Below, in pieces: positions 1 to 10,043 of a DNA stretch of 64,000 bases. Within the stretch, counting starts at the first letter, position 1; the number at the start of each line of letters is the position of its first letter. The notes beneath the pieces are model-generated. The model worked only from the letters and a program-made list of their open reading frames with translations. It searched no databases and was not told where the DNA came from. The stretch lies in contig JADWOT020000008.1 of the NCBI GenBank assembly GCA_036345935.2, forward strand, positions 2,955,114 through 3,019,113, in the 5' to 3' direction. Position numbers and translations under genes: made by a program. This DNA is from Taenia hydatigena. Lineage: Eukaryota; Platyhelminthes; Cestoda; Cyclophyllidea; Taeniidae.

Positions 1-521
1 AATGTTGAAAATGATAGCCCATCACTTCGAAGCCCATGCTTCGAACCTAAAACAGAGAATTGGGCAATTACAATGGACACATAAATGGTGGGGTTCTTCT
101 GGCACCGTTCTACTGCAAATAATTTGAGCGTTCTAATCACGATTTTAATTATGGTTTTAGGGAAAAAATTATATTGATTTGCCAGAAGTTAAGTATGTAT
201 ATGTTAACTTATCAGCTGGACTTGCGTGCGGGGCCGAAATAAGAAATACGCCAACCATGGTTCTGGCCTTGTACAACTTTATCGTGGTTAATATAGTCTA
301 TTTCCAGGGGCGTTTACTGCATCTGTGTAAATAGTGCTAAGCATTAAAGCCTATTTTAAAGGTTCTTTGTTGAAAAGCTGCTTAGCCCAGACTGTCCATA
401 ATCAGTTTTCTTTCAAACTTTCTAGGGTGTGGCAACACTAACCTACGGTTGGTTATTTGTAGTTTGTGTTTGGTGATGTTTTTATTGGAAATCCCCTAAA
501 TTTTAATCGTATCCGGTTAAG
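1..521. other. Intergenic DNA upstream of TEX9
   Basis: I see no coding exon, RNA gene or repeat here. The stretch is AT-rich and would hold the promoter and 5' end of the TEX9-TP53RK pair. I cannot point to a specific promoter element. Confidence 0.4.
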
Positions 522-1668
522 ATGAGTGGATTAAATGAAGACAAAGAAGAGTTTTACCGGTTAGTATAGAGTACCAAACCCAGTACATTATGTTACCTCT
601 TATTAATCTCTCTGAGACCAAGTGAGGTCTTAATGATCTTCTTTTATGACAAGAAATTTGAACCAAGAACTCAATGAAAAAACTAATCGCCTTATTCAAG
701 AGGCTAGCAACATTTTTGTACGTCGCCTACTTTTAAAATTGCTTCCCTGCTAGAATAATGAAAAATTCTCCATTGCGACTCCAGAATCAGTTCATGAGAC
801 ACTTAACGAAACGGCACAAGACATAAATGCTCCAGCCCTGGTAGGATAGTTTCAGCCGTTTTTGGGATTCGTTCCTCCTTCTACTAAGCTGTTTCCAATA
901 TATTCATTCTTTTCCGTCGAACCCTAGACCCCAGAGACCGAACCTGAACTACCCTCCGGCGATCAATTAACAGAAGCTATTGCAAAGTTAGGAAAGAATG
1001 CAAAAACTCGTTATTTGGCTGCCAAATTACGCGTTTTAGAGACAGAAAACGCCACGTTGAAGACTGATCTTCGTGCAGCAGTTAGTATCAAATTTCTCTA
1101 ATCCATTTTTTACCACCCTTTAGCACAGCGAATTGGGGAAGCTGTCCGCCCAGCTTCAAGAAGTTGGACAGGAGAAATCCCGCCTTCAGCGACAAAATGG
1201 GCAGGATTCCGCAAATCTGGAGCGTCTCCGTGCGGATTTAGAGTCAGCTAAACAGAGGGCAGAAAGTTTGACCCTGGAGAAGACTGCATTCGAACGCCAG
1301 CTAGAAAGCGAACGTCGACAACGCGAGAGGGATAAGTCAGATGCACGTGGCGTTGAAGTTAGACTTCAGCGCGCTCTGGAAGACATCAAACGCCTTCGTG
1401 ATCAATTGGACAGGTCTCGTTCTGAGGAGGACAACGTCAAACGTCAATTGGATGCTACTAAGAGTGAAAATCGGCGATTAGAACGACAAAAGTCTGAATT
1501 GATTGCTGCTTTTAAGAAGCAGATGAAACTCATTGATGTACTTCGACGACAGAAGGTTAAATTAATCTGCGACTTCACTTCACTTTTTAGATGCTTATTG
1601 AAGCCTCTCGCGTTCTAAAATTGACAGAAGAAGAGTTCCTGAAAACATTGGACTGGAAAATGGGTTAA
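522..1668 (+). CDS. TEX9: TEX9-like coiled-coil protein
   Basis: Six exons give an open frame of about 283 residues: 522-559, 654-717, 754-840, 928-1080, 1124-1555 and 1591-1668, all with GT-AG borders and matching phases. Exon 2 carries the N-terminal family signature (N-x-E-L-N-E-K-T near residue 15). Exon 5 is a long charged heptad coiled coil. The C-terminus reads KKQMKLIDVLRRQK then MLIEASRVLKLTEEEF, which is the TEX9 hallmark (LIDVLKRQK...AAKLLSFTEEEF in vertebrates, from memory). Human TEX9 is somewhat longer. TEX9 is a testis/ciliary coiled-coil protein linked to centriolar satellites. The last intron is only 35 nt; reading through it gives a false stop at 1618. The start is the first ATG in frame. 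TP53RK follows 123 nt downstream. Identity is well supported; the first short exon is less certain. Confidence 0.8.
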
Positions 1669-1705
1669 AGGAGGAACAATTGACCTTTGTGTTGGAATTT
1701 TGCTC

Positions 1706-1789
1706 AATAAACCTTTCAAGAAAGACGTATTTTTAGTAACTGATGCATATCTGGAGCTACTACTTAAAACAATTCTTTTTCCTTTTTAG
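1706..1789 (+). promoter_or_regulatory. AATAAA plus 3' splice site between TEX9 and TP53RK
   Basis: A poly(A) signal AATAAA lies at 1706-1711, 38 nt after the TEX9 stop. A strong polypyrimidine tract with AG at 1788-1789 ends two bases before the TP53RK ATG. This is the arrangement expected for a polycistronic pre-mRNA resolved by spliced-leader trans-splicing, which is known in flatworms. An ordinary 5'UTR intron acceptor is the alternative. Confidence 0.55.
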
Positions 1790-1791
1790 GG

Positions 1792-2866
1792 ATGGAGGAA
1801 GTAGAAAGCGTCGTGGATGATCTATCAAACCTTCCAGCACTTCCGAGACCTCCTGGAATACTGATTCGACAGGGAGCAGAAGCTAAAATTTACAGCATTC
1901 CAGCAGGACTCCTCACCAGTTTTCCTGACTTATCTTGCATCGTGAAGGAAAGATTTGTAAAAACCTATCGTCATCCGGCCCTAGATGCCTCTCTGTCACT
2001 TCGACGAATGCGTGCAGAGGCAAGACAACTTGTGAAATGTCGTCAGTTGGGGCTACCGGTTCCAGCGCTTTTGTTGGTTAATCTAGTCCACCGTCAGTTG
2101 TGGATGGAGAATGTATGTGTACCGCATGGGATGTCGTTAGGGGACTGGTTTCATGAGATTCTGGAGCTCAAATCACCTCGTCAGTACCTGGATCAAATGG
2201 CTAAGCGGTTGGGTCAAGCGTTGGCAAAAATGCACGCGAATTGTATCATTCACGGGGACCTGACTACAGCAAACATTCTTGTACGGATGGTAAGTTTTAT
2301 AACGTCCGGCGCATTCCTAAAAAGTTTACAGGGTCATCCGCATTAAACGACTAGCTGCAAAAATGACATTGTCAATGTTCTATGCTATCTCCGTAAGTAC
2401 AGGCAGTTTAATCTAGTTATCCCTCCCTCAGGGCAAACCGGAAGATAAGTTGGAAAACTACCGTCTCTACTTCATTGACTTCGGACTCTCTTCCATCAAC
2501 CACCGCGCAGCATCTAACCTCCGAGACGAAGAGATAGCTGTGGACCTCTATGTTTTTGAAAGAGCTCTAATCAGTGCTCTGGCGACTCGAAAAGGGGACG
2601 AAGACTTTGAATTCACCCCTGAGGCATTCTTTAAGGCTGTTCTCGCGAATTATGTTGAGACTTATCCACTTGAAGTCCTCGCTAGACCTATCGAAACATC
2701 TACTATAATAATGCGAAAACAGCCACAACACGGAGAAAAGCGAACACGTAATTGTTCCACCTCACGGACACCGACTCACGAAGACGGGGAACACGAGGTG
2801 AAGGGAATTCTACGAGTCCTCAAGGAGGTTCAAAGTAGGGGTCGTAAACGCCTCATGATCGGCTGA
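1792..2866 (+). CDS. TP53RK: TP53RK/Bud32 atypical kinase of the KEOPS complex
   Basis: Two exons, 1792-2289 and 2432-2866, join in phase 0 and give about 310 residues, longer than the human protein of about 250. The N-terminus holds the GAEAKIY segment and VKERFVKTYRHP, the Bud32 lysine region. The catalytic loop HGDLTTANILV ends exon 1. The metal-binding DFGLSSI is in exon 2, and the C-terminus ends RGRKRLMIG, matching RGRKRSMVG of the human protein. Bud32 is the kinase/ATPase subunit of KEOPS, which with OSGEP makes t6A37 on tRNAs reading ANN codons. The extra length is a hydrophilic insert (about residues 265-295) before the basic tail. The ATG lies directly after a 3' splice site, so the mRNA may be trans-spliced. 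Confidence 0.88.
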
Positions 2867-2949
2867 CAGTCCTTTATTCATCTTATCAAACCGTTAGAAT
2901 AAAACGTGTAAATAAATCAAAGTCTTTTTATCATGCGATTAGAAGTGTA

Positions 2950-3929
2950 TCAAGTAGACTGCTGAAAACTAACCGAGTAACCACCACTATTTGGGTCTTT
3001 TGTCAACTTAAAATTATCCGTAGAAAGACCAAAAGGTTTCAAAACAAGATTGCCCAATTGTTTCAACTGAGAGAGCATTTCAGCCTTCAACTTCTCCTGC
3101 TGAGCATTTATCTTCTCCGGTAGTATCTAGAGAGAAGAAGGGGAAGTGGTTTGTTAGGTAGGAGCACAGGTTTCGTCCTTCTGTTTAAGCCGTGAGGCAA
3201 CTTACAGCGCAAGCGGCGCGAACCTTGGCATTAGAAGGATCAAGTTGTAGCGCGTGCTGGTAGTCTTCTAGTGCTTCTGTCAGGCGGTCAGCTGATTCCC
3301 TAAGGTCAGCACGACGAATTAAACATCGGAGATAATCTGGGTTTAGCTTTAAGGCTTCATCACAATCCGCTAGGGCAGCTTCAGGAGATCCCTGAACAGA
3401 AAATCATGCTTATTAGTTTATGCGTAAAAGGCTAAAAAGCAAGACTGGATTAAAACTCACTAGATGAGAATGGCAAAGAGCGCGATTCGAGAAGATCTTC
3501 GCTCGCTCATCAGAAAACGTTAGAGGACAAGTACGTAGCGCAGCTGTGTATAAGGCAAGAGCATCGTCAAAAAGATTTTCTTTAAACTTAGAGTTCCCAT
3601 CTTCTTTTAAGCCAATGGCCTTAAGTTTACGATGCTAGCAAATAAGAAATCAAAGCAAGAACGCCCACCTCCAGCTCTTCGATTGGCAAACAACTCTCTT
3701 CTTCCAATTGGGTTTTTAAAACACCTTCCTCATTGCATTCTGGCTTCGGATCGCGAAACTCCAAAGGATCATTATGTATATTTGAGGATGGAGGATCCTC
3801 AACATCGCTTGGAGGACCAAGAGAACACGTATCATAAAATCGTTCATTCAAATCTTCGATATCATCATCCTTTTCATCAATGACGTCGAGAAGGGGATCA
3901 TTTTGGATATCTCCTGCCGTTTCAGCCAT
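2950..3929 (-). CDS. TTC1: TTC1-like tetratricopeptide protein
   Basis: Four minus-strand exons (3929-3669, 3634-3461, 3391-3206, 3126-2950) join in phase 0 to give 265 residues. An acidic N-terminal third ([12 protein letters not shown]) is followed by three TPR motifs starting at [21 protein letters not shown]. The C-terminus [20 protein letters not shown] is almost identical to the human TTC1 tail as I remember it. TTC1 is a cytoplasmic TPR adaptor reported to bind HSP chaperones and G-alpha16/Ras. The ATG at 3929 fits the acidic start; the frame stays open upstream without another ATG. The first intron is 34 nt (3635-3668). It ends tail to tail with TP53RK, 83 nt apart. Confidence 0.88.
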
Positions 3930-4019
3930 TATACTTAATGCCTCGACAAAACTGGAAAACAAGTCGCAGTGACAACGCAGGTCAGGCGATTCAACGACTA
4001 CTGTTTTAATAAGTGACAA

Positions 4020-4249
4020 AGTATTGCTAGCGATTAAAACATAGTGCTTGTATTAAACAAAACTGCCAAAAAAATAGGTTTTCAGTAAATTAATAGTTTA
4101 AAATAAAAAAGACTCTAGTCATAGCCTCGCAACATTTATTTGGATTTATTTGCGTTGCACAAACACTAGAGATTCCATGCACTGCAAATTAACTCGCCAA
4201 TGTGCTCCTAATCCTTGAAACGCAGATTCTTGACCACTAGCAGTGCACA
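4020..4249. other. Intergenic DNA between TTC1 and the LTR elements
   Basis: Together with the untranslated part above 3929 this is AT-rich DNA in which I see no gene. It should contain the TTC1 promoter on the minus strand. Confidence 0.35.
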
Positions 4250-5328
4250 CTACAGCGTTTCAAAACTTTCTTGAAGGCAAAAAGGCAGAATTCTAGGATT
4301 AAATACATATATTCAACAGGCACAGGGAATTAAGCTACTGGCACAGCCCAGAGCTTAGACTACGCAGCCAGGAGATAACCATATCTATAACACCTACCAA
4401 GACGATAACATACGAAGACCCTCTATCGTTTTTTACTGACCTTGTTATTAGAAGTCTATACACGCCACGACATCTTTATTATGGGTAAGAGAGAGAGTAC
4501 GGCGGAACCTCGTAGGGGATTTTAAGACGGGGATACGTTGTGCTCTTGGAAGTCACCACGCCGCTTTGTAACCAGATTCAAATGTTCTTCCGCCTCTAGC
4601 CTCAAAACACACTAAAAGAACATAAGTATCGGAGGTAGTTCATAAAAACAACGTACCACATTGCCCCTCTCCTCTTTCGAGCGTCGTCTCCAACGCGCCC
4701 CTTGGTACGCCTCCCACGTCAGCCATCACAACGTAACCAGTGCTGCAAGAAGCACCCACGAGCTAAACATGCCACTCGCCAATGTTCGACGCAATTTAGG
4801 CGATGCTTGACACCAACGTCAGTGCTCTCTTGGCAGTGCACTGGACTTGGGATGTCGTCTGGCTTGAGAACAAAGCTTAGAGTAAGTGGTTTTGCCAACT
4901 ATCAGTATGTCTGTAGGGAAACGTCAGCACACCGATCTCCTTACGCGAGTATATTAAGGAAATCACAGGAACCAAACCTTTCGAGGCGGTGCATGGCTAG
5001 TATCGCTGCAGCTGTTAATAGTTTTTGTAGAACACGAAGATGGGGTAGATGCCGGAGGCGAGCGTCGTTCTTAGCCTATCCGTAGCACATACACTTCTTT
5101 CGTACCGCTGCAATATGCCACAGGCGTTAGAGTCGGGTCCACCATCCGCTGCCACCAATGTAGCGCCCCGAGGCTCCCTTGAAGGCAAAGGAATGGCATG
5201 ACAATAGGATAGGTTGAAGATAACTAGCTGCCGGGGTGGTCCGGACACCAGCCAACGCAACTGGAGCAATACGGCCATAACTGTAACCCGGAGCGTAACC
5301 GGTAGTTCGAACAAGCAAAGTATTGTTA
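4250..5328 (-). mobile_element. Degenerate TRIM-like LTR element, copy A
   Basis: Sense is the minus strand. The 5' LTR is about 5328-5159 and ends ..GGGGCGCTACA. It is followed by TTGGTGGCAGC, a primer-binding site resembling the complement of the initiator tRNA-Met 3' end. The internal region of about 490 bp has no conserved long reading frame. A polypurine tract (plus-strand complement near 4670-4690) abuts the 3' LTR, whose outer parts lie near 4645-4670 and 4250-4365. The middle of that LTR is interrupted by a second repeat. No gag or pol is present, so the element would be non-autonomous. Confidence 0.7.
4375..4645. repeat. Second dispersed repeat (R2) nested in the copy A LTR
   Basis: A stretch with CCTTGTTATTAGAAGTC near 4440 and GTCACCACGCCGC near 4545 has no counterpart in the intact LTRs. 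It reappears, diverged, at about 19690-20070. The ends are approximate and I could not find clear terminal repeats. It separates the two halves of the copy A 3' LTR, so it inserted later than the element. Confidence 0.5.
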
Positions 5329-5538
5329 TACTCTTTTACAACCAGTATTTTTTTATAATTCAAGCCTTAATTTAAACTTTTTATGAAATTTTACCTGAAG
5401 ACGAAATGCAACTAAAATAGTTTACTCTTTTTACTTGAGACTTAAGTAAGGAGCCATCATGAAACTTGCCTATCTTTCTTGGAGCAATTAAGCTGTAAAT
5501 TTTCAGTGCGATTGGCTTTTAGGTTGCACACGTGTTGG

Positions 5539-6311
5539 TGCAGTACTTTGTTTGTTGGAACTCTTGGCTTCGGTCAAGGTCGCAGAGGTAGCCGTACTGC
5601 CCTAGCTGCGTGAACTGGCCTCCGAGCTATGCCAGCAGCCTATTTCCCTCTGTCCGTTGAATATCTACATTCTACCCTAGCATTCTACCTTCTTTTGCCT
5701 TCGAGGAAGCCTCGGGACGCTACATTGGTAGCAGCCTAAAGCGGACCCGACTCTATAGGGTTTTATCCTGATCTCTACCACCTGCGGCATGTTGCAGCGG
5801 TGCGAAAGAAGTGCATGTGATACGGATGGGCCACGAACGACGTCCGCTTCTGACATCCACCCCATCTCCGTGTTCTACAAGAAAGCTATCAACAGCTGAA
5901 GCGACACTGGCCATAGACCACCTGGAAAGTTTCGTTCCAAAGATTACCGCTAATATTCTTGCTTAAGGAGATCGGCATGCTAACGCCCCCCTGCGGACAT
6001 ACTGACGGTCGCCAGAACCACTTCTTCTGAACTTCTGTTCCCAAGCCAGGCAAAACTTTAAGTCTAGTCGAACTACCAAGAGAGATCACTGACTTTGGTG
6101 GCAAGCATTGCCTCAATCGCGCCGAGTTTCGGCGACTGGCATGGTTGGCTCGTGGGTGCTTCCTGCAGCACTGAATAAGTTGTGATGGCTGACGCGGGAG
6201 GCATATGAAGGGGCGTGTCGGGTATGACGCTTAAAAGAGGGGAGGGGCAATGTAGTACTTTGACTGAACCACCAGTTTCGGTCAGAGTCACAGAAGTGGC
6301 AGTGCTTTAAC
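5539..6311 (+). mobile_element. TRIM-like LTR element, copy D (3' LTR truncated)
   Basis: The clearest copy. The 5' LTR is 5539-5724, 186 bp, opening TGCAGTACTTT and ending GGGACGCTACA. After one base comes the primer-binding site TGGTAGCAG (5726-5734), complementary to the 3' end of initiator tRNA-Met. The internal part (5725-6250) has no credible coding frame. It ends in a polypurine tract, AAAAGAGGGGAGGGGCAA (6233-6250), followed by the start of the 3' LTR (6251-6311), which is broken off. Size, lack of gag/pol and tRNA primer fit a terminal-repeat retrotransposon in miniature. It sits head to head with copy A, about 210 bp away. Confidence 0.8.
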
Positions 6312-6488
6312 ATATGTAATATCTCTGATACGATCTAGCGGATAAAAAATTGCAATTGTGCAGTGGTTAATTAAATGAAAAAATTTGCAATAAATCAAAC
6401 TTCTAAAAAATACATTCACTTTGTAGCAGTTATGATATATCATATTCAAATTAACACATGTTTTTCCAAGCTGCAATCAGGCGCAATT

Positions 6489-7569
6489 ATGATTTGCGCT
6501 TTTCTCCGTTTGGCGTTTTGTCTTGTTTTTCGCGATGTTTTTGCAGTAAAATTAAATCCCATTTTTGCTGTCAATTGTGGTGGTGATGCGCATACCGATA
6601 GTAACGGTGTGTGGTATGCTGCAGACTTTAATGATCGCGGGACTGCTTCTGGCCATGGGCTGAATTTGGTGATGCACAGGGCACATGAGAACGATGCAGT
6701 TTTGTACCAAACAGAGCGTTACGATACCTCATCATTTTATTATGAGTTCCCCCTCCCCACTGACGGCCAATACGTATTGCATCTGAAGTTTTCGGAGGTT
6801 TGGTTTCAGTATCCTAACGGAAAGGTAGGTGATGGTCATTAAGCATTATTTTCTTGCCAAACCGATCCTTAATGTTTATTTAAGCTTTTTAAGTGTTTTT
6901 AATTTAAAATTTGTGATATTTAGTTCTTCGTACTTTTAGGTCTTTTCTGTTGAATTGAATGGTGGTTTACGAATTATCCAAGATTTGGACATTTTTCAAA
7001 AAGCTGGGTTTTCCGTGGCTTACGATGAAAACATCCCTTTGACTATCAAAGACGGTAGCATACGCGTGGGCGATACCAGTGTAAAATTATCGAACGATGA
7101 AAAGTTGCGAATAACTTTTATAAAGGTGACGCCAATCTTAATTTGTCTTAGACAGCTATAAACAAATTTTTCATCGTAAGCTAACTTTCTCCTTCAGGGC
7201 AATCGCGACAATCCCAAAGTGAACGCAATTGCATTGTTTAAGAACTCTATTGAAGGTGGGCTAAAATTGACTCACTGTATTCTTTCTCCAGATATCCCTA
7301 AATTGCCTCCACTGGAGTTCATAGAAAAGGAAGATAGTTTTCATCCACGGATCCCACTGACATCATCAACAGTGGCACCACTTCAAGACAAAGTTGAAAA
7401 TGACTTGGATTCCCCCCACAGGTCTCGACGATCGCCCATGCCTTCGTCATTAGAAAAACCTCCTGCGCCGGACCCCTATGCTTCCACTGATTACTCCGTC
7501 TACGCCTTACCCGTTCTAATCGCCGTGGCTACCTTCCTACCACTCATTTTCTGCTTGTACAGGTTCTAA
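6489..7569 (+). CDS. MLEC: Malectin, ER membrane lectin
   Basis: Exons 6489-6824, 6940-7125, 7198-7255 and 7292-7569 join in phase to 285 residues, close to human malectin (292). A signal peptide begins at the chosen ATG (MICAFLRLAFCLVF) and is followed by the lectin domain opening FAVNCGGDAHTDSNGVWYAAD. The domain includes YETSSF-like YDTSSFYYEFPL, LHLKFSEVWF and VFSVELNGG. A proline-rich linker and a C-terminal membrane helix (YALPVLIAVATFLPLIFCLY) complete a type I topology. Malectin binds Glc2-high-mannose N-glycans and works with ribophorin I to retain misfolded glycoproteins. An upstream ATG at 6375 in the same frame would spoil the signal peptide. The third intron (7256-7291) is 36 nt, has no stop and keeps frame if retained. 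Confidence 0.9.
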
Positions 7570-7634
7570 TCTACTGAAGCAGACCAAGTGTTTAATCTTA
7601 CCGACTGTAGGTAGTTCTTCTCTTCTGCCCCTGA

Positions 7635-8137
7635 AGGGAAAATAGCTGTATTGATTCAAGGTGTCCTACGATTGAATCTATACCTCTAAGCCTACAAGCA
7701 TGGAAGGGAGTCCCATTGGGGGTTCCATTCCAGGTGTTACCAGACAGAGCACGTTGCCATTGGCTGACTCCTGAACTAGAAGGCCTTAATAAAGAGATTA
7801 GGAAAGCCTTGACAACAGTGTGTATGGAGCAGCGTGTAAGTCCCCTTTGATTAAATGCGTGAAATTCAGGCCTGCGGATGCCTACGGGAACATTCGAGCA
7901 CAGCACGACAGTGCTCCGCTCGTGCCAAGACAGCTTCATATTAGTGAGCAGCACAGATTAGTTAAAGAAAGCACTGCTTTGAGTGAGCACTTTGACGAGG
8001 GAGGGGGACTTTTTTCCATTGATTCGTCGATAAGAGGTGTGATGTTGGAACGTCATTATCGCATCCGGAGACCTAAACTAAGAACTCGGTCGTATTCGTA
8101 CAGACCAATAGGGGTAGATAACGCCAGACTCTTCTAG
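7635..8137 (+). other. Coding-like + strand frames of unknown identity
   Basis: A frame open at 7635-7835 reads plausibly as protein (KGVPLGVPFQVLPDRARCHW) and ends at a good donor, GTAAGT. A second frame runs 7871-8137 and ends in RRPKLRTRSYSYRP before a stop. The obvious 34-nt intron (7836-7869) does not join them in phase; an acceptor after 7920 would. No ATG opens the first frame. It could be a small gene or downstream exons transcribed after malectin, a decayed gene, or chance. I do not recognise the protein. Confidence 0.3.
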
Positions 8138-8182
8138 ACTTCTTTATTAGCCATAAAAATGATAGTTTCTTCCATCCACTTT

Positions 8183-9809
8183 CTATGGGTAGAATCGACG
8201 CTTGTGGAGTTCGTAGTCCCATGGAACCCCAGTTCTTCGATGATAAGGCTCATAGATGTCCTCTGGATAAAATTTCGGACGTCGCCACTCTGCATTTAGT
8301 AGGTTATCCAACGCAAAACTCATTGCTCGGCTGGTGAGAATGTGTTCGTCTTTCTTGGCCACTATCCAAGGATTCTTTCTATCAAAAAGATTAAAAGATT
8401 CCCTTGAGAAAGCTATTTGACCTACGAAAATCCATTACTATTGGGAAAGCAACATCCTGATGAATTTAAGTAGTCAACACTTTGATATTGCCAGCGAAAG
8501 ACTGCAGCAAGTCCTTGCAATTGCACACTACCGTTGAAATCTACGAAGGGGACACGACGATTGATTGTTTTTAAGCATGCCATTTGCCCATTTTTATCCA
8601 GAAATTGACAGTCACTACAGACCTGCGAAAAAGGTAACCACAAAACTACGCGTGAAATTGTGACCTATTTCACCACTGTTGAGACATCCTCAGAACGGTA
8701 ATAAGTTTATCGTCATCGCAGAGGCACTGAGAGATGCTGCGCTATCCAAGCTGCTTTGAAATGGAAGCATGAAGTTTGGGTCAAATTCCCAAGAGTTAGG
8801 GAGTGGAAGAGCAGCCCAAACTCTTCTCCGTCTGTTCATACTATCATCTTAGAGAAGATGCAGACGTAGGCAATTGATGTCATTTTGTTTCTTTCAGAAG
8901 TTTCGTCAAAAGCCCCTCACACATTTCAATACCCTAATGGAACAGTGCCTAATGACCAATTCAACAGAAGGTTATTCCACAGTACAGATACCTCGCATTT
9001 AACCTCCCCAAGGTCAAATAACTCCTAATTTCTAGCGGAGAAGCAAAACACTTTTGCGTACTTTATCGAGGAGAAAAGGACAAGTCGTGACGACTACTTT
9101 CACATAGATTGACTCAAAAGAATAATTGTTAGGGTAAATTGGCTGCACATACTACTGACTTCCCGCTGACAGCGTTAAATCTGGACGGGTAAACAGCTTT
9201 AATCCCCTATCGCATTGGAAGCCTTCAAAGAGGGCTTAGGTCTAAGCAGACAAAATGATTACTGTGCCAGTTACTCAGATCTGCGGACCTCACAGCGCCC
9301 CCACGAACAAAAAGGAAGCCACTCCAAGGCGACGATATACGAATCTTCTACAGAAGAACAAAACTTTGGACCTTGCCAGCTGCCACACAACACATTAAAG
9401 TCATATAATGAAGGCATTCTCTACGGAGCGACTCAGAGCAGAATTCTTTAGATTAACCCAACTTTTGGCAAATGCCTCCAGCTCCATCCATAGAAGAATA
9501 AGTGAGTGCAAAAGGGTAAAATCCAATCAAGAAATCAACAAACCTATAGAGATGCTTTCTGCGTCCAGCTCGTGGATGAATGTAGGCACCCCAACGCAGA
9601 CGCTTGAATCGATCAATGACGACCTGTACAGGCGGATCAAAAGTGCCGTCCTCGGCCCAGTAGCGTTTCGCCTCCTGGCGTTGAACACAGCGTACTGGTA
9701 GAGTAGACACGGGGGTGAGTCTAGAAATGAAAGGGGAAGGCGTTTACCTCTTCAGGCGTAACAGTCGATGGGTAGGTGACAATTTAGTGAGATAGGTCTC
9801 ATGTGAAGG
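8183..9809 (-). CDS. MRPL35: Mitochondrial ribosomal protein bL35m (5' end missing)
   Basis: Three minus-strand exons are clear: 9809-9748, 9720-9544 and 8378-8183, joined in phases 2 and 2, giving 144 codons plus stop. The core AVIDRFxRLxxG of human MRPL35 appears as VVIDRFKRLRWGAYIHPRAG. The C-terminus (EWRRPKFYPEDIYEPYHRRT) matches the human RRNWYVDDPYQKYHDRT end. The protein belongs to the large subunit of the mitochondrial ribosome. A mitochondrial targeting exon with the ATG must lie above 9811, but I could not identify it. The 1.16-kb last intron holds a dispersed repeat. The frame at 8422-8643 looks partly coding but is not needed for this protein. Confidence 0.8.
8770..9157 (+). repeat. 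Dispersed repeat, inverted relative to 14046-14345
   Basis: This block in the MRPL35 intron matches the reverse complement of 14046-14345. About 80 bases at its right end (9085-9157) are nearly identical. The remainder shares blocks such as the one around AGATGCAGACGTAGGCAATT, separated by indels. I see no coding capacity or terminal repeats. Confidence 0.6.
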
Positions 9810-9830
9810 CTAAATAAGAGCCTCTGATAA

Positions 9831-10043
9831 TGCTTCCAAGGGGCCGTTATTGTTGTTAATGGCGTACAGTTTTATCCTTTCAATACAAACAATGAAACGC
9901 CTTTAAATCTGTGCGATGTATCAGCGGTGTTAGAAATGATGAAACCCAGTGCTGTGGTAGAAAAATTCGCTCCAATCGAAAAAGTAACACCAGCAAAATA
10001 TGTCGACTTTTACGGAGATGGCACAATCTACCGGGGATGGTGA
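9831..10043 (+). other. Open + strand frame, possible terminal exon
   Basis: The 71-codon frame is open from a stop at 9828 to TGA at 10041-10043. It has protein-like composition (VIVVNGVQFYPFN, EKVTPAKYVDFYGDGTIYRGW) but lacks an early ATG. It could be a 3'-terminal exon or an old gene fragment. Unrecognised. Confidence 0.25.

Noticed and set aside
5015..6313. Several 60-100 codon frames within the LTR elements
   Set aside because: They overlap LTR and internal regions on both strands, are not conserved between copies, and resemble no gag or pol.
8422..8643. Minus-strand frame with CSDCQFLDKNGQMACL as an extra MRPL35 exon
   Set aside because: It can be spliced on the upstream side in phase, but the conserved MRPL35 sequence runs directly from HLYR to KNPW across a perfect phase-2 join, leaving no place for it.
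9215..9701. Plus-strand frames overlapping MRPL35 exons
   Set aside because: They are antisense shadows of the conserved ribosomal protein exons.
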